Shown here in pieces: positions 62,095-64,000 of a DNA stretch of 64,000 nt. The stretch is taken from the NCBI GenBank assembly GCA_044225555.1, contig JBGAIM010000019.1, positions 1 through 64,000 of the forward strand, written 5' to 3'. Origin of the DNA: JADLHS01 sp044225555. GTDB lineage: Bacteria; Verrucomicrobiota; Verrucomicrobiia; Limisphaerales; JADLHS01. The translations under genes were made by a program, and so were the position numbers. The notes below the pieces were generated by a model that saw nothing but the letters and a program-made list of their open reading frames with translations, searched no databases and was not told where the DNA came from. Positions within the stretch are counted from its first letter, which is position 1; the number at the start of each line of letters is the position of its first letter.

Positions 62095-63012
62095 ATGATG
62101 AATCGGTTTTTCTGGGTGACACTATTGCTGCTGGCATTTGCATCGGCAATTGCACTTCAAGCTCAAACAAATTCATCACTAGCGGCGTTACAGTTCCGCG
62201 TCGTTGGTCGCGTCGAGCATCTCGCCCCGATTGATTCCAAATTTGTGGATCGTCGCAGTGTGGATGTCTGGTTGCCGCCGAGTTACTTCGAGACGGAAGC
62301 GAAAGTGAAGCACTACCCCGTGCTCTACGTTCACGATGGCCAGAACGTGTTCGACCCGGCTACCTCATTCATTGGTGTGGACTGGGCGATTGACGAAACG
62401 ATGACGCAGTTGATCGCGGAGAAGAAAATTCCCGAGGCCATTGTCGTGGCCATCTGGAACACGCCCAAGCGGCTTTCAGAATACATGCCGCAGAAGGCCA
62501 TCGAGCGAACGAAGGAGGCTGAACTGGATGACATGTTTAAGTCGGTGCGACAAAAGCCGCTTGGTGCCGCCTATCTCAAGTATTTGGTTGCCGAGTTGAA
62601 GCCGGCGATTGACGCGCGTTATCGCACGCTGCCAGACCGTGCGCACACCAGCATCATGGGTTCGAGCATGGGTGGGTTAATCTCACTCGACGCGGTCTGC
62701 GAATACCCGGGTGTCTTCGGCGGGGCTGCTTGTCTTTCCACAGCCTGGACCGTGGCTGGCGGCATCGCGGCGCGTGAGATCGAAAAGGCGTTGCCCGATC
62801 CCAAGACGCATCGAATCTACTTCGATTACGGAGCGGAAACGAAGGACGTCACCTACGAGCCGTTGCAACGGCAGGTGGACTCTCAGATGAAAGCGGTTGG
62901 CTACCTCGAAGGTGCGAACTGGATTACGAAATATTTTCCAGGTGAGCCGCACTCCGAGCGCGCGTGGCGCAAACGAATCGATGTTCCTTTGACGTTTCTG
63001 CTGGCCGAATAA
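62095..63012 (+). CDS. Secreted alpha/beta-hydrolase esterase (PF00756-like)
   Basis: 305 residues. A signal peptide ends near IALQAQ. The domain is of the putative-esterase (enterochelin-esterase/CE1) type: YPVLYVHDGQNVF, IVVAIWNT, and the nucleophile elbow MGSSMGGLIS. A late GEPHSERAW supplies the His, with an Asp in YFDYGAETKD. Likely periplasmic; it cleaves an ester of a sugar or siderophore. It is 6 bases after malQ, hence probably in the same operon. Confidence 0.85.
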   Translation: MMNRFFWVTLLLLAFASAIALQAQTNSSLAALQFRVVGRVEHLAPIDSKFVDRRSVDVWLPPSYFETEAKVKHYPVLYVHDGQNVFDPATSFIGVDWAIDETMTQLIAEKKIPEAIVVAIWNTPKRLSEYMPQKAIERTKEAELDDMFKSVRQKPLGAAYLKYLVAELKPAIDARYRTLPDRAHTSIMGSSMGGLISLDAVCEYPGVFGGAACLSTAWTVAGGIAAREIEKALPDPKTHRIYFDYGAETKDVTYEPLQRQVDSQMKAVGYLEGANWITKYFPGEPHSERAWRKRIDVPLTFLLAE

Positions 63013-63064
63013 GCCATGGGTTGCTTCGCGCCGGGCGCGGGCGTAGTCTGCGGCCAATACTTCC

Positions 63065-64000
63065 ATGAAAACTCGCATCGGACAGGGCGGGCGCGAATTG
63101 GCGCGATTTGGGAAACTGGTCCTGCTGTCAGTTCTGCTGGTGGCAACACTGAATTTGCGGGCGGCATCGGCCCCAACCGACATCCTGGCCGGGCTGCGGC
63201 CAGAACATCCGCGATTGCTCATCACGAGCAATGAGCTGGCAGGCTTGCGGTTCGCAGCCGAAAACAATGCGGAAACCGCTGCCCTGTTAACCCGCACCGA
63301 AGCAGCCGCGCGATTGGCTCTGACCAAGCCGCTGCTCACTTACGACAAGAAAGGCAAACGCCTGCTTGCCGTTTCGCGTGAAGCGCTGCGGCGAATCGGA
63401 CTTTGGAGTTTTGCGTATCGGCTCAGTGGCGACAGGGTCTTGGCCGACCGGGCGGAGAAGGAAATGCTCAACTTGGCGTCCTTCAAAGACTGGAATCCGA
63501 CGCACTTCCTCGACACCGCGGAGATGACCGCCGCCTTGGCGGTCGGTTACGACTGGTTGTTCGATGCGCTGGCCGTTTCGAATCGAGTGGTTATCCGCGA
63601 TGCCATTCTTGCCAAAGGAATCAGTCCGGCGCTGGACCCGAAGGCGCGTTGGAACGGCTGGCAACGAACCGAGAACAACTGGAACCAAGTCTGTTTCGGT
63701 GGTCTCACGCTGGGCGCGCTGGCCATTGCGGAGGACGAACCGGTTCGGGCCCGTGGATTACTGTCGCGCGCTCGGACGAACAATCTCTTCGGCCTCAAGC
63801 CCTACGCACCAGACGGGGTCTATCCGGAAGGCCCGGGCTATTGGAGTTACGGCACGACCTATCAAGTGCTCCTGCTTTCGGCGTTGGAAAGCGCCCTCGG
63901 CACCGATTGGGGCTTGTCGGCAACCTCGGGCTTTTTGCCAAGTGCGGCGGCGATCGTGGAACTAACGGGTCCAACAGGGCGACCTTTCAATTTCGCCGAT
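63065..64000 (+). CDS. Heparinase II/III-like protein, 5' part (cut by window end)
   Basis: 312 codons from the ATG at 63065 with no stop before the window ends, so it is partial. A signal peptide (about residues 17-36, ending at RAASA) is followed by an alpha-helical (alpha/alpha) domain: PRLLITSNELAGL, NPTHFLDTAEMTAALAVGYDWLFD, NNWNQVCFGGLTLGALAI, and YPEGPGYWSYGTTY with the likely catalytic Tyr. This is typical of heparinase II/III and related alginate-lyase families, which act on acidic polysaccharides in the periplasm or outside. It begins 52 bases after the esterase gene. The downstream beta-sheet domain is out of view. Confidence 0.85.
   Translation, partial: MKTRIGQGGRELARFGKLVLLSVLLVATLNLRAASAPTDILAGLRPEHPRLLITSNELAGLRFAAENNAETAALLTRTEAAARLALTKPLLTYDKKGKRLLAVSREALRRIGLWSFAYRLSGDRVLADRAEKEMLNLASFKDWNPTHFLDTAEMTAALAVGYDWLFDALAVSNRVVIRDAILAKGISPALDPKARWNGWQRTENNWNQVCFGGLTLGALAIAEDEPVRARGLLSRARTNNLFGLKPYAPDGVYPEGPGYWSYGTTYQVLLLSALESALGTDWGLSATSGFLPSAAAIVELTGPTGRPFNFAD

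Overview
The window is a high-GC bacterial chromosome segment, most likely from a member of the Verrucomicrobiota close to the Pedosphaera/Limisphaerales group. This is an inference from gene content: PEP-CTERM sorted proteins, an autotransporter-associated beta-strand repeat giant, a CotH/lamin-tail giant, secreted proteins with Ig domains and calcium-type repeats, a 33-residue AURKAIP1/COX24-type ribosomal protein, and many starts without a clear Shine-Dalgarno. No rRNA, tRNA, CRISPR array or transposase was seen.

Layout. 1-2.3 kb: tail of an unknown gene, a PEP-CTERM repeat protein, and an MglA-like GTPase flanked by two copies of a direct repeat. 2.7-6.3 kb: a tight three-gene lipid operon (GT28 glycolipid synthase, PlsC-type acyltransferase, App1-type phosphatidate phosphatase). 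6.3-14.1 kb: a secreted GH38 alpha-mannosidase, an RluA-type pseudouridine synthase, a SET-domain methyltransferase coupled to purN, hisG, and a propeller protein. 14.3-18 kb: the tiny ribosomal protein, a TPR lipoprotein, a DUF2203 gene and xseA. 18-24.8 kb: a secreted nuclease with Ig domains and a 1439-residue beta-strand repeat protein whose last codons are frameshifted. 24.9-30.9 kb: clpB, a broken Bcr/CflA transporter gene, a zinc alcohol dehydrogenase, a VOC protein and a small coiled-coil protein. 31-43.4 kb: a secreted purple-acid-phosphatase-like enzyme, a membrane zinc-knuckle protein directly abutting a 2085-residue CotH/lamin-tail protein, and, convergent to these, a four-gene operon (VTC polyphosphate polymerase, DUF4956, HlyD-like adaptor, lipoprotein).

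43.8-54.5 kb: ldcA, then a seven-gene chemosensory operon transcribed on the minus strand. It has the gene order and sequence hallmarks of the Wsp surface-sensing pathway (MCP, CheW, CheR-TPR, CheW, CheA-REC, CheB). The WspR diguanylate cyclase is replaced by a protein that keeps a WspR-like receiver and stalk but carries HisKA-HATPase-REC-REC-HPt in place of GGDEF. 54.6-64 kb: maf, small membrane proteins, a secreted nuclease, two PEP-CTERM proteins, a sugar MFS transporter divergent from malQ, an esterase, and the start of a heparinase-like gene cut by the window end.

Three genes carry lesions: cheA and bcr/cflA each have an internal deletion with a frameshift, and the beta-strand giant has a one-base shift near its end. 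These are either real decay or assembly errors. Palindromic intergenic elements of several kinds recur, one of them inside a coding sequence in frame. At least five secreted proteins share a C-terminal module ending in an (R/Q)F(Y/F)R motif. This may be a second envelope-targeting or anchoring tag beside PEP-CTERM.
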